Shown here piece after piece: positions 45,014-54,581 of a DNA stretch of 64,000 nt. Origin of the DNA: Mucilaginibacter segetis. GTDB lineage: Bacteria > Bacteroidota > Bacteroidia > Sphingobacteriales > Sphingobacteriaceae. The stretch's first letter is position 1, and every line of letters begins with the position of its first letter. The notes beneath the pieces were generated by a model. It saw nothing but the letters and a program-made list of their open reading frames with translations. It was not told the origin of the DNA and did not search any database. The stretch covers positions 1-64,000 of the forward strand of contig NZ_JAEHFW010000001.1 in NCBI RefSeq assembly GCF_016522075.1, read 5' to 3'. The translations under genes were made by a program, and so were the position numbers.

Positions 45014-46864
45014 GTGAAATTAAAAAAGGTGTCTCAGGTTGCTGATCAGCAAAGTTTTAATGATATTATAGCTCAGGCCCCGGTAGCCATGAGTTTATTA
45101 CGCGGTTACGATCTTGTCATTGAATCGGCTAACGGCATAATGCTGGAAGTTTGGGGCAAAGACAAACGCATTATCAATCAGCCCCTCGCAGATGCGCTCC
45201 CCGAACTTAAGGGACAGCCGTTTATAAGCTTACTGCATGATGTTTATCACACAGGTGTACCACATAGAGGGCATGAGGCAATGGTTTACCTTGTGCGTAA
45301 TCATATTACCGAAACCTGTTATTTTAATTTTGTATATCAGCCTGTTACAGATGCTGCTGGTAAAATATCAGGAGTAATGGTGGTAGCGACCGAGGTTACT
45401 GATCAGGTAAATTCGCGACGGAAATCTGAAGATGCCGAAGAACGCATGCGCCTGGCCGCCGAAGCTACCGGCTTGGGGACATGGGATCTTGATCTGCAAA
45501 CAGGAAATATTATTCATTCACCCCGGCTTGCGGAAATATTCGGGCGTAAAAGCAATGCGGTAATCGGCCATCAAGAATTACGTAATATAATTCATCCTCA
45601 GGATCTTCCTGTTATTATAAAGGCATTTGATAAAGCATTACAAACAGGGATTTATTTTTATGAGGCACGGGTAATATGGCCTGACGGGACCTTGCATTGG
45701 ATACGTACTACGGGTAAGGTTTTATATAATGAAGACCATGTTCCATTACGCATGCTGGGAACATTAATTGACATTACCGAGCAAAAGCAAATATTAGACA
45801 AACTACAAAAGAGCGAGGAAAATTTGCGCCTGGCTACTCAGGCTGCAGAGTTGGGTACTTTTGATATGGATCTCATTAACCGTAATTTGATATGGGATAA
45901 GCGTTGTCGTGAATTGTTCGGCATCACAACAGAAGTACCGGTTAATTACGATAAGACCTTTTTAACCGGCTTACACCCGGATGACCGCGAGAAAACTGAT
46001 AATGCGGTGAATAGGGCTTTTAATAAGGAGTTGAGTAACGGTGAATATGATGTAGAGTACCGAACAATAGGTATTGATGATAAAAAACTGCGCTGGATAA
46101 GGGCAAAAGGCAAGGTGTTATTTAACGATAATGATGTTCCGTTAAGATTTATCGGCACAGTACTGGACATTACCGAGAATAAGATCAATGAAATAAAAAA
46201 GAATGATTTTATTGCAATGGCCAGTCATGAGCTAAAAACACCCCTAACCTCGCTTAAAGCCTACATACAGTTATTATTAGCTAAGGCAGGAAGCACAGGT
46301 GATACATTTTTATTAAATGCACTGCAGAAATCCGAGAAGCAGATCAATAAAATGACTAAGTTGATTTACGGGTTTTTAGACCTCTCTAAATTGGAAACAG
46401 GTAAACTGCAACTTATTCGTGAGCGATTCGATATGAATGCTTTAATAGAGGAAATAGTTGCCGATAACCTCCCGATAGCACAAAGCCATCATATCATATT
46501 TGAAGCACGGCAACCTGTTTATGTAAACGCCGATCGCGAAAAAATAGGCCGTGTGATAAACAATTTTATAAATAATGCCATTAAATATTCACCCAAAACC
46601 ACTGATATCAACATTTCTTTAGATATGGGATCGGATTATGTTAAACTTTTAGTAAAAGATAAAGGAATAGGTATTAAGATAAAGGATCAGCAAAATATTT
46701 TTGAAAGATTTTATCGGGTGGAAGATGCAAGTACTATTGGTTTTTCAGGTTTTGGTATAGGCCTTTATCTTTCTGCTGAAATTATTGAATTACACAAGGG
46801 TAGTATTGGAGTAAATAGCAGTAAAGGAAATGGCGCAGAATTTTATTTTACCATTCCTGTTTAA
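45014..46864 (+). CDS. PAS-domain sensor histidine kinase
   Basis: 616 residues starting with GTG. Three PAS domains are seen at about 15-125, 140-260 and 265-390; each of the last two ends in a PAC-like phrase (RMLGTLIDITE, RFIGTVLDITE). HisKA follows with phosphoacceptor His405 in AMASHELKTPLTSLKAYIQ. The ATPase domain has NFINNAIKYSP, VKDKGIGI and GFGIGLYLSAEI. No transmembrane helix is present, so it is a cytoplasmic sensor. Its neighbour is the receiver protein encoded on the opposite strand. Confidence 0.92.
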   Translation: MKLKKVSQVADQQSFNDIIAQAPVAMSLLRGYDLVIESANGIMLEVWGKDKRIINQPLADALPELKGQPFISLLHDVYHTGVPHRGHEAMVYLVRNHITETCYFNFVYQPVTDAAGKISGVMVVATEVTDQVNSRRKSEDAEERMRLAAEATGLGTWDLDLQTGNIIHSPRLAEIFGRKSNAVIGHQELRNIIHPQDLPVIIKAFDKALQTGIYFYEARVIWPDGTLHWIRTTGKVLYNEDHVPLRMLGTLIDITEQKQILDKLQKSEENLRLATQAAELGTFDMDLINRNLIWDKRCRELFGITTEVPVNYDKTFLTGLHPDDREKTDNAVNRAFNKELSNGEYDVEYRTIGIDDKKLRWIRAKGKVLFNDNDVPLRFIGTVLDITENKINEIKKNDFIAMASHELKTPLTSLKAYIQLLLAKAGSTGDTFLLNALQKSEKQINKMTKLIYGFLDLSKLETGKLQLIRERFDMNALIEEIVADNLPIAQSHHIIFEARQPVYVNADREKIGRVINNFINNAIKYSPKTTDINISLDMGSDYVKLLVKDKGIGIKIKDQQNIFERFYRVEDASTIGFSGFGIGLYLSAEIIELHKGSIGVNSSKGNGAEFYFTIPV

Positions 46865-46872
46865 TAAGCATG

Positions 46873-47676
46873 TTATTTTAAAAAATCTATCACGGCTGAC
46901 GAGAATTCCGGTGTTTTACTCGCTTGGTTATGATCGCCGGGCACATATGCTATTTTTGAACCGGGTATCAGCTTTTGCAGATTGGTAACATCGCCGTTTG
47001 TATGATCTTCTGTACCATCAATAAGCAATACCGGAAATTTTATTTTAGCCAATTCCCGGTGACTGGTTGACGGCTGATGTTTTTGCTGTAGCGCTAAAGC
47101 CAGATCATCGAAGTTGTTTTTGTGTATCCAAACCATCATATCATCTACATCATGCAAGGTGGTATCGCCCATTAAGGCTTTATAAGCATGTATTCTGCGT
47201 GGCCAGTTTGGGTTAGTGTAATCGGCACCCATGCCACCCATTACCGCTTTGTGTATACGTTTATCCATCACCATTAAGCGCGAGGTGATAATAGAACCCC
47301 GCGAATAGCCTACTACATCATATTCTTTTATCCCTAAACTGCTTGCCAAACCCATTAGGTCTTTTGCTTCTGCGTCGTTGGCGTAAGCAACATCAGTATG
47401 TGGTTTATCTGATCGTCCGTTACCTCGCAGATCCATAATGATAACCCGGTATCCTTCCTTTAACAGATCGTTATAAAAGGGTCCTGTTTTCCATCCCTGG
47501 CTTGTGCCGGTAAAGCCGTGTACTAAAATTACCGGATACCCCTCGCCTTTTACTTCGTAATATATTTTTGTACCATCAAATGAGGTAAAGTAATTGCCAC
47601 CGGTTTCCTGTGCACGCAAGTTGCTACCTAACAGGAATAAAGCGTAAATGGTAACCAAAAAGGGAATCTTTTTCAT
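46873..47676 (-). CDS. Secreted alpha/beta hydrolase
   Basis: 267 residues with a signal peptide of about 22 (ending LRAQ). The oxyanion strand is VILVHGFTGTSQGW, the nucleophile elbow GYSRGS carries the catalytic Ser, an Asp lies in LLIDGTEDHT, and the His is in VPGDHNQ. A complete triad suggests an active esterase or hydrolase in the periplasm. Convergent with the histidine kinase gene (eight bases between stops), and nine bases downstream of the gluconate permease gene, so it may share its transcript. Confidence 0.87.
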   Translation of the reverse strand: MKKIPFLVTIYALFLLGSNLRAQETGGNYFTSFDGTKIYYEVKGEGYPVILVHGFTGTSQGWKTGPFYNDLLKEGYRVIIMDLRGNGRSDKPHTDVAYANDAEAKDLMGLASSLGIKEYDVVGYSRGSIITSRLMVMDKRIHKAVMGGMGADYTNPNWPRRIHAYKALMGDTTLHDVDDMMVWIHKNNFDDLALALQQKHQPSTSHRELAKIKFPVLLIDGTEDHTNGDVTNLQKLIPGSKIAYVPGDHNQASKTPEFSSAVIDFLK

Positions 47677-47685
47677 AACCCGAAG

Positions 47686-48996
47686 CTAAATAAATGCGTT
47701 AATTATTAATACACCGCCCAAGCCAATAAACGCCACTAAAGTTTCCATTACCGACCATGAGCGGAAAGTATCCTTTATGGATAGGTTAAAATATTCTTTA
47801 AATAACCAAAAGCCAGAGTCGTTAACATGCGAAAGAACTAAACTTCCTGCACCAATAGAAAGCACCATAAGATTAGGGTTAACATCACCGTGCAAAACTA
47901 ATGGGGCAACAATACCTGCCGCAGTAAGACCGGCAACTGTTGCTGATCCTAAACTTATCCTGATGATGGCTGCTATAAGCCAGCCAAGCACCAATGGATG
48001 CAAATGCAGGTTTTGTTGTAGTTGGGTAGCTATCTGGTCGCTTACCCCACTTATGGTTAAAACCTCCTTAAAAGCTCCTGAGCCACCTATAATGAGTAAA
48101 ACAAGGGCGATATCTTTTATAGCATCGGTATAGCTGCTTGTCAAACTGCTCATGTTATGGCCTTGCTTTATACCCAGTGTATAAGTGCCCACAATAAGTG
48201 CTATCAGCATTACTATGGGTGGATCGCCAAAGAAAGCGTTTAACTTTAATAAAGTAGGGTTCTGCATAGGTAAATTGGCAATGGCCGCAGTAACCATTAA
48301 CAATATTACGGGTAGCAATGCTGTAAAAAAGCTATTGAAAGTACCCGGAAGTTTATCTTCCGGAAGTTCCTCGGCCCTGAAAGTAGCCAGAGGTTCAGAT
48401 TTTATATTTTTTAAAGTTTTTGCGAACAATGGTCCAGCAATTATGATAGACGGCACGGCAATCATAAAACCGTACATAAAGGTCACAGGCATACTGGCAT
48501 TAAACATAGTAACAAGTGCCGTAGGCGACGGATGTGGTGGCAAAAAACCATGTGTTACCGATAAAGATGCCAGCATTGGTAAACCAATGTAAACTGCCGG
48601 TAACTTATATTTGTAAACCACCGAAAATATAAGCGGCACCATAAGTACAAAACCGATCCCGTAAAATAAGGGAATGCCAATAACAAACCCTGCAGCAACT
48701 AATGCCCATTGTATGTATTTTTCGCCAAATGCTTTTACCAATGTTTCGGCAATTTTTTGGGCAGCTCCGCTAACAGCTACCAATTTACCCAGCATGGCTC
48801 CCAGCACAATTATGATAACCAGTTGCCCTAATATATCGCCAATACCCTTTTGTACGGCATTGGTAACCTTGGTAAAAGGAATACCTAATAATAAACCCGC
48901 AGCTATGGAGACAATAAGAAACGCAAGGAAAGGATTAACTTTTGCCCAGCTTACTAAAAGAACAAGCAGGATGATGCAGAATAAGATTGCCAGCAT
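47686..48996 (-). CDS. GntP-family gluconate permease
   Basis: 436-residue inner-membrane carrier with about 12 hydrophobic segments. LVIIIVLGAMLGKLVAVSGAAQKIAETL, HGFLPPHPSPTALVTMF and RISLGSATVAGLTAAGIVAPL are GntP family landmarks. Members import gluconate or related sugar acids with protons. No gluconate kinase is adjacent. The GH and dehydrogenase genes in the window make sugar-acid uptake plausible. Confidence 0.9.
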   Translation of the reverse strand: MLAILFCIILLVLLVSWAKVNPFLAFLIVSIAAGLLLGIPFTKVTNAVQKGIGDILGQLVIIIVLGAMLGKLVAVSGAAQKIAETLVKAFGEKYIQWALVAAGFVIGIPLFYGIGFVLMVPLIFSVVYKYKLPAVYIGLPMLASLSVTHGFLPPHPSPTALVTMFNASMPVTFMYGFMIAVPSIIIAGPLFAKTLKNIKSEPLATFRAEELPEDKLPGTFNSFFTALLPVILLMVTAAIANLPMQNPTLLKLNAFFGDPPIVMLIALIVGTYTLGIKQGHNMSSLTSSYTDAIKDIALVLLIIGGSGAFKEVLTISGVSDQIATQLQQNLHLHPLVLGWLIAAIIRISLGSATVAGLTAAGIVAPLVLHGDVNPNLMVLSIGAGSLVLSHVNDSGFWLFKEYFNLSIKDTFRSWSVMETLVAFIGLGGVLIINAFI

Positions 48997-49136
48997 TTTT
49001 TAGAGTTAGGAATATAATTATAACTGCTTCGGAAACGAAGTTTTAACTAAAGTAATAACATTTCACCAAATTGAACAGATATATAAGTAAAATAACCTAT
49101 TTGTAATAGATATTAACGTATTTTGTCGTAAACTTT

Positions 49137-50363
49137 ATGACAAAGAAGCGTTACTTCCTGCTCATCATTATATTGGGCTCACTTACTGCACTGGGTCCCT
49201 TTTCTATTGATATGTATTTGCCGGGTTTTCCGGCAATTGCCCGCTCGTTAAATACTACTACTGAAAATGTGGCCTTATCACTATCCAGTTTTTTTATCGG
49301 GATATCCGCTGGCCAGCTTTTATACGGGCCCTTGCTTGATAGGTACGGACGAAAAAAACCTCTGTATTTTGGACTTACACTTTATATAATAGCATCGGCA
49401 GGTTGTTACTTTTCAAGCAGCATTCAAATGCTTATTTTAATGCGTTTTGTACAGGCAATAGGTAGTTGCGCAGCAGCAGTGGCCTCAATGGCCATGGTTC
49501 GTGACCTGTTTCCGGTAAAAGATAGTGCTAAGGTGTTTGCGATGCTTATACTGGTACTGGGTGCCTCGCCTCTGATAGCGCCAACCGTAGGTGGGTATGT
49601 AAGTGCTGAATTTGGCTGGCAGATTATATTTGTTATACTGGCTGTAATAGCTGTAATTATCAGCCTGGCGGTTATATTTCTGCTGCCGGAGAGTTACCCG
49701 CCCGATCTTTCTTACTCTTTAAAACCGGCACCAATTATTAATAGCTTTTTAATTGTGTTAAAAACACCGCAGTTTTATACCTATTCCTTATGCGGGGCAA
49801 TTGGCTTTTCGGGTTTGTTTGCTTATATATCTGCCTCACCAATTGTTTTTATGGAGTTTTTTAAAGTAAGCGGTAAAAATTACGGATGGATATTCGCTAT
49901 ACTTTCTGTTGGTTTCATAGGTTCCAGCCAGGTGAACAGCCAATTAATAAAGAAGTTTAAAAGTGCGCAAATTGTTAATGCAGCATTAATAAGCATGGTA
50001 ATTATCTCCATTGTTTTTTTAACCGGTTCCTTACAAGGCTGGCTTGGTCTTTATGGTACCATAATTATGATATTCGGCATGTTATGTTGTGTTGGTTTAA
50101 TGAGCCCTAATACCTCAGCACTGGCTTTGGCTCCGTTCGAAAAAAATGCCGGTACGGCATCGTCTTTATTAGGCGCTTTTCAAATGTGCATAGGTGCATT
50201 AACTTCGGTAAGTGTAAGCTTATTTAAGGCAAAGTCTGCTGTGCCAATGGCCTCAATTATTTTAGTATCTGCAACCTTAGCTTTTGTTGTTTTGTTAATA
50301 GGACGCCGTAATATTAAAGAGAAGATAGCGGTAAAAGAAAGACCGGTTGCTGTTTCGCATTAA
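49137..50363 (+). CDS. Bcr/CflA-type MFS drug efflux transporter
   Basis: 408 residues with 12 transmembrane segments. ALGPFSIDMYLPGFPAIA near the N-terminus and GQLLYGPLLDRYGRKKPLYFGL (motif A) are diagnostic of the Bcr/CflA drug-proton antiporter subfamily, and RFVQAIGSCAAAVASMAMVRDLF is motif C-like. It exports hydrophobic compounds; the real substrate is unknown. The stop overlaps that of the next, convergent gene by four bases. Confidence 0.9.
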   Translation: MTKKRYFLLIIILGSLTALGPFSIDMYLPGFPAIARSLNTTTENVALSLSSFFIGISAGQLLYGPLLDRYGRKKPLYFGLTLYIIASAGCYFSSSIQMLILMRFVQAIGSCAAAVASMAMVRDLFPVKDSAKVFAMLILVLGASPLIAPTVGGYVSAEFGWQIIFVILAVIAVIISLAVIFLLPESYPPDLSYSLKPAPIINSFLIVLKTPQFYTYSLCGAIGFSGLFAYISASPIVFMEFFKVSGKNYGWIFAILSVGFIGSSQVNSQLIKKFKSAQIVNAALISMVIISIVFLTGSLQGWLGLYGTIIMIFGMLCCVGLMSPNTSALALAPFEKNAGTASSLLGAFQMCIGALTSVSVSLFKAKSAVPMASIILVSATLAFVVLLIGRRNIKEKIAVKERPVAVSH

Positions 50364-50770
50364 GGGTGTTCATTGGTCGCTTTTACAGCTGTTATTTTAG
50401 CACCTTCGTCGCCCATAGTTTCAAAAACCATTTTGTTATCGGTGAGTACCGATACATAAAAAGGGAATTCGCGAGTTTTACCATCTGGCAGCACTTCTTT
50501 GTATTTGATGTTTTGTCCCTGGGTGCCGAAGGTGCCATACGACAATAACTTGCCTCCCCAGATGATTTTTAAACTATCGTTAGTCTCAAAAACAATGTAA
50601 GGTGCTTGTTCGGCAATATCGGCGCTGCTTATGGTATCACTCGGACTGATATGAGGGTGCTCCACCTTAATATATTTCCATTTTCCGTAAAGGCCTTCAC
50701 GTTGTATGCTGTTGTTGCAAGAGATGAATGAAAGGAGTATAAGCGGGAGTAATCTTATTGTTGTCTTCAT
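50360..50770 (-). CDS. Small lipocalin-like lipoprotein
   Basis: 136 residues with lipobox LLSFISCNN (Cys18). The GKWKYIKVEH motif followed by eight or so predicted strands (YIVFETNDSLKIIWGG, LLSYGTFGTQ, MVFETMGDEG) is the pattern of Bacteroidota lipocalin-like domains. Function unknown. A minus-strand TAAATTTG box lies 16 bases upstream. Confidence 0.7.
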   Translation of the reverse strand: MKTTIRLLPLILLSFISCNNSIQREGLYGKWKYIKVEHPHISPSDTISSADIAEQAPYIVFETNDSLKIIWGGKLLSYGTFGTQGQNIKYKEVLPDGKTREFPFYVSVLTDNKMVFETMGDEGAKITAVKATNEHP

Positions 50771-50785
50771 ATCAACTTATTTTCT

Positions 50786-50793
50786 CAAATTTA
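50786..50793 (-). promoter_or_regulatory. Bacteroidetes -7 box TAAATTTG (minus strand)
   Basis: Exact TAnnTTTG match 16 bases upstream of the lipoprotein ATG at 50770. No clear -33 TTG is seen, so confidence is modest. Confidence 0.35.
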
Positions 50794-50863
50794 TTGGAAT
50801 ATAACTTTAAGCGCTGGAAAATTAAGTTAAATTTATAATTGTAATTTTTACATTTTATTGTTT

Positions 50864-52408
50864 ATGCACATGAAGAGGTTTTTATTTTTAGTAATGCTTA
50901 CTATACGCATAAGTGTGTTTGCACAAAACAACGCGAGTATTACCATCAGCAATAATTCAAACCAAATAATAAGCAAGCATATTTATGGCCAGTTTGCCGA
51001 GCATTTGGGTCGCGGTATTTATGATGGTTTTTGGGTGGATGAAGATATGCCGGTTGCAAAACAGGATCGTATACGTTTGGATATTGTTAAAGCATTAAAA
51101 CAAATAAATATACCCAACCTGCGCTGGCCCGGTGGCTGCTTTGCAGACGAATACCATTGGCGTGATGGTATTGGCCCGAGAGAGCAACGGCCCAAAATGG
51201 TAAATACCAACTGGGGTGGCGTAACCGAGGATAACAGTTTTGGCACACATGAATTTTTAAAGCTATGCGAATTATTAGGTTGCGAACCTTATATAGCAGC
51301 TAATGTGGGAAGTGGTACGGTAGAGGAGATGTCGAAATGGATAGAGTATTTAAACTCCAATAGTACCAGTACTGTGGCACAAATGCGTAAGCAAAACGGG
51401 CACCCTGAACCTTATAAAGTATCTTTTTGGGGAGTGGGTAACGAAAGCTGGGGCTGCGGCGGCAACATGACACCCGAGTTTTATGCCGATCAGTTTAGGC
51501 GCTACGCGTCGTTCGCGAAGAATTATCCTGGCGCGCCGCTCAAAAAAATAGCCAGCGGCGCCAACGCTCAAGATTATAACTGGACCGAGGTGTGTATGAA
51601 AAACATACCGCTTAATATGATGTGGGGCTTATCTCTGCATTATTATACCATACCAACCGGTAATTGGAGCAAAAAGGGATCGGCAACGAAATTTAGCGAG
51701 CAGGAATATTTCAGCACGATGGCCAATTGCCTTAAAATGGAAGAATTGGTTACTAAACATTCGGCTATAATGGATAAGTACGATCCTGAAAAGCGGGTGG
51801 CATTAGTGGTAGATGAATGGGGGGTATGGACAGACCCCGAACCCGGGACCAATCCCGGATTTTTATATCAGCAAAACAGCCTGCGCGATGCGTTGATCGC
51901 CGCCAGCACTTTAAATATATTTAATAACCATTGTGACAGGGTAAAAATGGCTGAACTTGCCCAAACTATAAATGTTTTACAGGCATTGATACTTACTGAT
52001 AAGGATAAAATGCTGCTTACCCCTACCTATTATATATTTGATATGTACAAGGTGCATCAGGATGCTAAATACCTGAATATTAAAGTAACCTCGCCCGATT
52101 ATGTGGTCGGCGGTAAAAGAATACCCGCAGTTAATGCCTCAGCATCGCAGGATTCAACAGGTAAAATACATATCTCATTGGTAAATTTGGATATGCATAA
52201 TCCCGTGACCATCAGAATCGTACTCAATGGACTTAAATGGAGTAAAATAAACGGTCAAATACTAACCTCGGCAAATATTACAGATGTTAATACCTTTGAC
52301 CAACCCAGTAAAATTCATTCAGCTGATTTTAACAGTGCGAAGAAAGATGGAGATAAATTAACGGTAGTAATTCCTGCAAAATCCATAATTACGCTGGAGT
52401 TAAACTAA
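50864..52408 (+). CDS. GH51 alpha-L-arabinofuranosidase
   Basis: About 514 residues from the ATG at 50864 (a second ATG at 50870 gives a cleaner signal peptide, [19 protein letters not shown]). The GH51 barrel shows [40 protein letters not shown] and the catalytic residues Glu194 ([11 protein letters not shown], acid/base) and Glu318 (VVDEWGVW, nucleophile). A C-terminal beta domain follows. It removes arabinose from arabinan or arabinoxylan in the periplasm or outside the cell. It ends in overlapping stop codons with a small minus-strand gene. Confidence 0.93.
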   Translation: MHMKRFLFLVMLTIRISVFAQNNASITISNNSNQIISKHIYGQFAEHLGRGIYDGFWVDEDMPVAKQDRIRLDIVKALKQINIPNLRWPGGCFADEYHWRDGIGPREQRPKMVNTNWGGVTEDNSFGTHEFLKLCELLGCEPYIAANVGSGTVEEMSKWIEYLNSNSTSTVAQMRKQNGHPEPYKVSFWGVGNESWGCGGNMTPEFYADQFRRYASFAKNYPGAPLKKIASGANAQDYNWTEVCMKNIPLNMMWGLSLHYYTIPTGNWSKKGSATKFSEQEYFSTMANCLKMEELVTKHSAIMDKYDPEKRVALVVDEWGVWTDPEPGTNPGFLYQQNSLRDALIAASTLNIFNNHCDRVKMAELAQTINVLQALILTDKDKMLLTPTYYIFDMYKVHQDAKYLNIKVTSPDYVVGGKRIPAVNASASQDSTGKIHISLVNLDMHNPVTIRIVLNGLKWSKINGQILTSANITDVNTFDQPSKIHSADFNSAKKDGDKLTVVIPAKSIITLELN

Positions 52409-52569
52409 TTTTTATTTGGCCCGGACTTCATTTTTTCCTCAGCTTTTTTTACTTCGTCCTTTTCGCTTAAGGGGCCTTCAGTTTTTATTTCTTTTTCTGT
52501 TGCGGAATGGGGTTTAACGGCTCCGGCTTTTTTCTGTTTTGAGCTTTCTTTCTCTGTTGATGATGCCAT
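52405..52569 (-). CDS. Small lysine/glutamate-rich protein, 54 residues
   Basis: An ATG at 52569 opens a frame of 54 codons ending in TAG at 52405-52407, which overlaps the arabinofuranosidase stop by two bases. The product is hydrophilic, rich in Lys, Glu and Ser, with no hydrophobic segment; it begins [14 protein letters not shown] and ends MKSGPNKN. It fills the gap between two annotated genes almost exactly, which argues that it is real. Probably intrinsically disordered, stress-type small protein; function unknown. Confidence 0.6.
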   Translation of the reverse strand: MASSTEKESSKQKKAGAVKPHSATEKEIKTEGPLSEKDEVKKAEEKMKSGPNKN

Positions 52570-52658
52570 GATGAATTCTCCTTTTATAAAGAACTTTACA
52601 TGGTTTAAAAAGTTTACACAAAGATCAAAAAACTGTTATATAAGAAAACAGGTTGCTA

Positions 52659-53150
52659 TCAGTGTTTTAACTGTTGCAATTCGGTTTGCATTTGTTTTAT
52701 TTGCTGTTGCGCCTGCCTGTTTTCCAGATAAAAATAAATGGCACATGCCAAAAATATTTTACCTAAAATGAAAACCGCGGCAAATACCCATTTCCAGTTT
52801 TTATGTACTTTAATATGATTCGATTCTGCTTCTACTTCAATATATTCGGAGCCTGTATTAAAATTTTTATAATTATTATCTTCCCTATCACCCTGGAATT
52901 GTTGAGGATCATCTCCCGGCCGTAATATCAACTCATCAATTTGGTTTGATATCTTATTCCAGGTGTGAGCAGGCGGTGTTACAGCCATATGTTTGGCTAT
53001 AGTTTCCATATCAATTTCTAACTGCTGAAGCGCAATGCTTACCTCCGGGTACTTGGCTTTCATATACATCAATTCCTTAACCTCTTGTTCCGAGGCAGTT
53101 CCTGTTACATAGGCTTCTAATACGCCACTTTCAATGTAATCCTGCAACAT
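52659..53150 (-). CDS. Anti-sigma factor, membrane-anchored
   Basis: 163 residues. The N-terminal cytoplasmic part starts LQDYIESGVLEAYVTGTASEQEVKELM, a form common to Bacteroidota anti-sigma factors without zinc finger. A single transmembrane helix (WVFAAVFILGKIFLACAIYFYL, about 120-142) is followed by a short coiled coil (QAQQQIKQMQTELQQLK). It overlaps the sigma factor gene by 20 bases, a strong sign of co-regulation. It should hold the sigma factor at the membrane until a signal arrives. Confidence 0.78.
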   Translation of the reverse strand: MLQDYIESGVLEAYVTGTASEQEVKELMYMKAKYPEVSIALQQLEIDMETIAKHMAVTPPAHTWNKISNQIDELILRPGDDPQQFQGDREDNNYKNFNTGSEYIEVEAESNHIKVHKNWKWVFAAVFILGKIFLACAIYFYLENRQAQQQIKQMQTELQQLKH

Positions 53151-53631
53151 TTCGGTTTTTTCTGATTATGGTAAATGATTCCTTTAATATTTTTTTGATG
53201 TCCGCTTCGCAGGTGTTAAGTTCATGCGCAAGTACTGAAATAGATTTGCCGTTATAATGAATGCCGCAAAAAACGTGTTGTTGTTGCGCATCCATTAAAT
53301 CAATAAAACGGTTTTTACGAATCACAGTGCCATTATTAGTGTGCAATTTTTGTCCGCAATCGTCTACCGAATTAAAAAAACTCATTAATTTTCTTCTTGC
53401 GATATCCTGCAGACGGCAATAGGTGTTAACTTCAGGCATTGTCATTTCCTGAATGTCTGAAAACGTAAGCTCATTAAACAAATCTGCAAGATATTGTTCT
53501 GCCATTTCCTGATTTTTTACCACTTCAAAAATATAGCCTAACAGCATATCCGCATAACCCTTGTACAGCTCGGTTTTTGCTTCTAATACATCATTTGGTA
53601 ATATTTCTGAATATGCTAATTGCTGTTTCAA
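53131..53631 (-). CDS. ECF-type RNA polymerase sigma factor (TTG start)
   Basis: 166 residues. Residues 25-55 (YADMLLGYIFEVVKNQEMAEQYL) fit sigma region 2, and residues 113-160 (QHVFCGIHYNGKSISVLAHELNTCEADIKKIL) fit region 4 with its helix-turn-helix. Divergence from typical ECF sigmas is considerable. The start is TTG at 53631; the first internal ATG is at residue 28 and would remove region 2. Directs transcription of an unknown envelope regulon together with the anti-sigma encoded downstream. Confidence 0.7.
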   Translation of the reverse strand: MKQQLAYSEILPNDVLEAKTELYKGYADMLLGYIFEVVKNQEMAEQYLADLFNELTFSDIQEMTMPEVNTYCRLQDIARRKLMSFFNSVDDCGQKLHTNNGTVIRKNRFIDLMDAQQQHVFCGIHYNGKSISVLAHELNTCEADIKKILKESFTIIRKNRNVAGLH

Positions 53632-53848
53632 AATGGGGGCGGTTTTGGTATAAGGGCAGATTATATAAAATAAAAATTAATCCGGCTGTCAATTATCGGC
53701 AAATATTACACTAAGTTAAAAATTTTTCTTCTAATATGAATATTTTCATCCTGTCGGCGATTAAAATGTATGTGCCGCCATTTTGTTAAATATAGTTAAA
53801 ATGAATAATCGACGAAAAACTAAAGCGGCTTTTTAGCTAATTTTAAAC

Positions 53849-54577
53849 ATGCTTAGGTCTCTTTTCACTATTAGTTTGTGTGTTATAATAACTTCTGTTT
53901 TTGCACAGAATAAAATTAAAGGAAGTGTTTTTGAAAACACTACCCGCATTAAACTGGCCGGCATACATGTTAACAATTTAAATAACAGTCAAAGTACTCT
54001 CACCAATAACGATGGTAAATTTACTATCACCGCTAAACCAGGGGATCTATTGACTTTTAATGCTTTATTTTATGATGCAGATACGGTGCTGGTAACAGAT
54101 CTGCACGAGATGGAAGTTTTTCTTACACCGCATAAAAATGAACTTAACCAGGTTAATATTACTACAACAGAATCACCGGGAATGAGCGGAAGTTATTATG
54201 ACCCGCAGTTTCATGGGCAAACTTTAGTATATCACAGGGACAAAAAAGGAGCCTACGACGGAGGGCTAACGTTGCGGATGTGGTACTGGAAAAAAGATGC
54301 CAGAAAAAAAGCGCGCGAAGAAAAAAAGATCAAAGATTTTGAGAAGGCCGATCACATAGCAAAAACATTTACCCCAAAAGTTATTGCGACCTATCTGCCG
54401 CTTACCGGGCAGGACATGATTAATTTCATAAGTCTGTATACTCCTTCTGTGAAAGTTTATACCGATAATGATTTTAATTTAGTTCAATATCTTAACAGCT
54501 GCTATAAAAAATACCTAAAGCTCCCTGAAGATAAAAAAAGCCTGCCACCCTTGCCCTCCTTATCTATTGAGAAATAA
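53849..54577 (+). CDS. Secreted protein with CarboxypepD_reg-like domain
   Basis: 242 residues with a signal peptide of about 19 (ending VFAQN). KIKGSVFENTTRIKLAGIHVNNLNNSQSTLTNNDGKF and LTFNALFYDADTVLV (about 20-85) are the carboxypeptidase-regulatory-like beta-sandwich common in Bacteroidota envelope proteins. The rest is charged and helical, with no catalytic motif. Possibly a periplasmic or surface protein under the adjacent sigma factor. It is divergent from that gene (217 bases) and convergent with the MCE gene. Confidence 0.75.
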   Translation: MLRSLFTISLCVIITSVFAQNKIKGSVFENTTRIKLAGIHVNNLNNSQSTLTNNDGKFTITAKPGDLLTFNALFYDADTVLVTDLHEMEVFLTPHKNELNQVNITTTESPGMSGSYYDPQFHGQTLVYHRDKKGAYDGGLTLRMWYWKKDARKKAREEKKIKDFEKADHIAKTFTPKVIATYLPLTGQDMINFISLYTPSVKVYTDNDFNLVQYLNSCYKKYLKLPEDKKSLPPLPSLSIEK

Positions 54578-54581
54578 AGGA

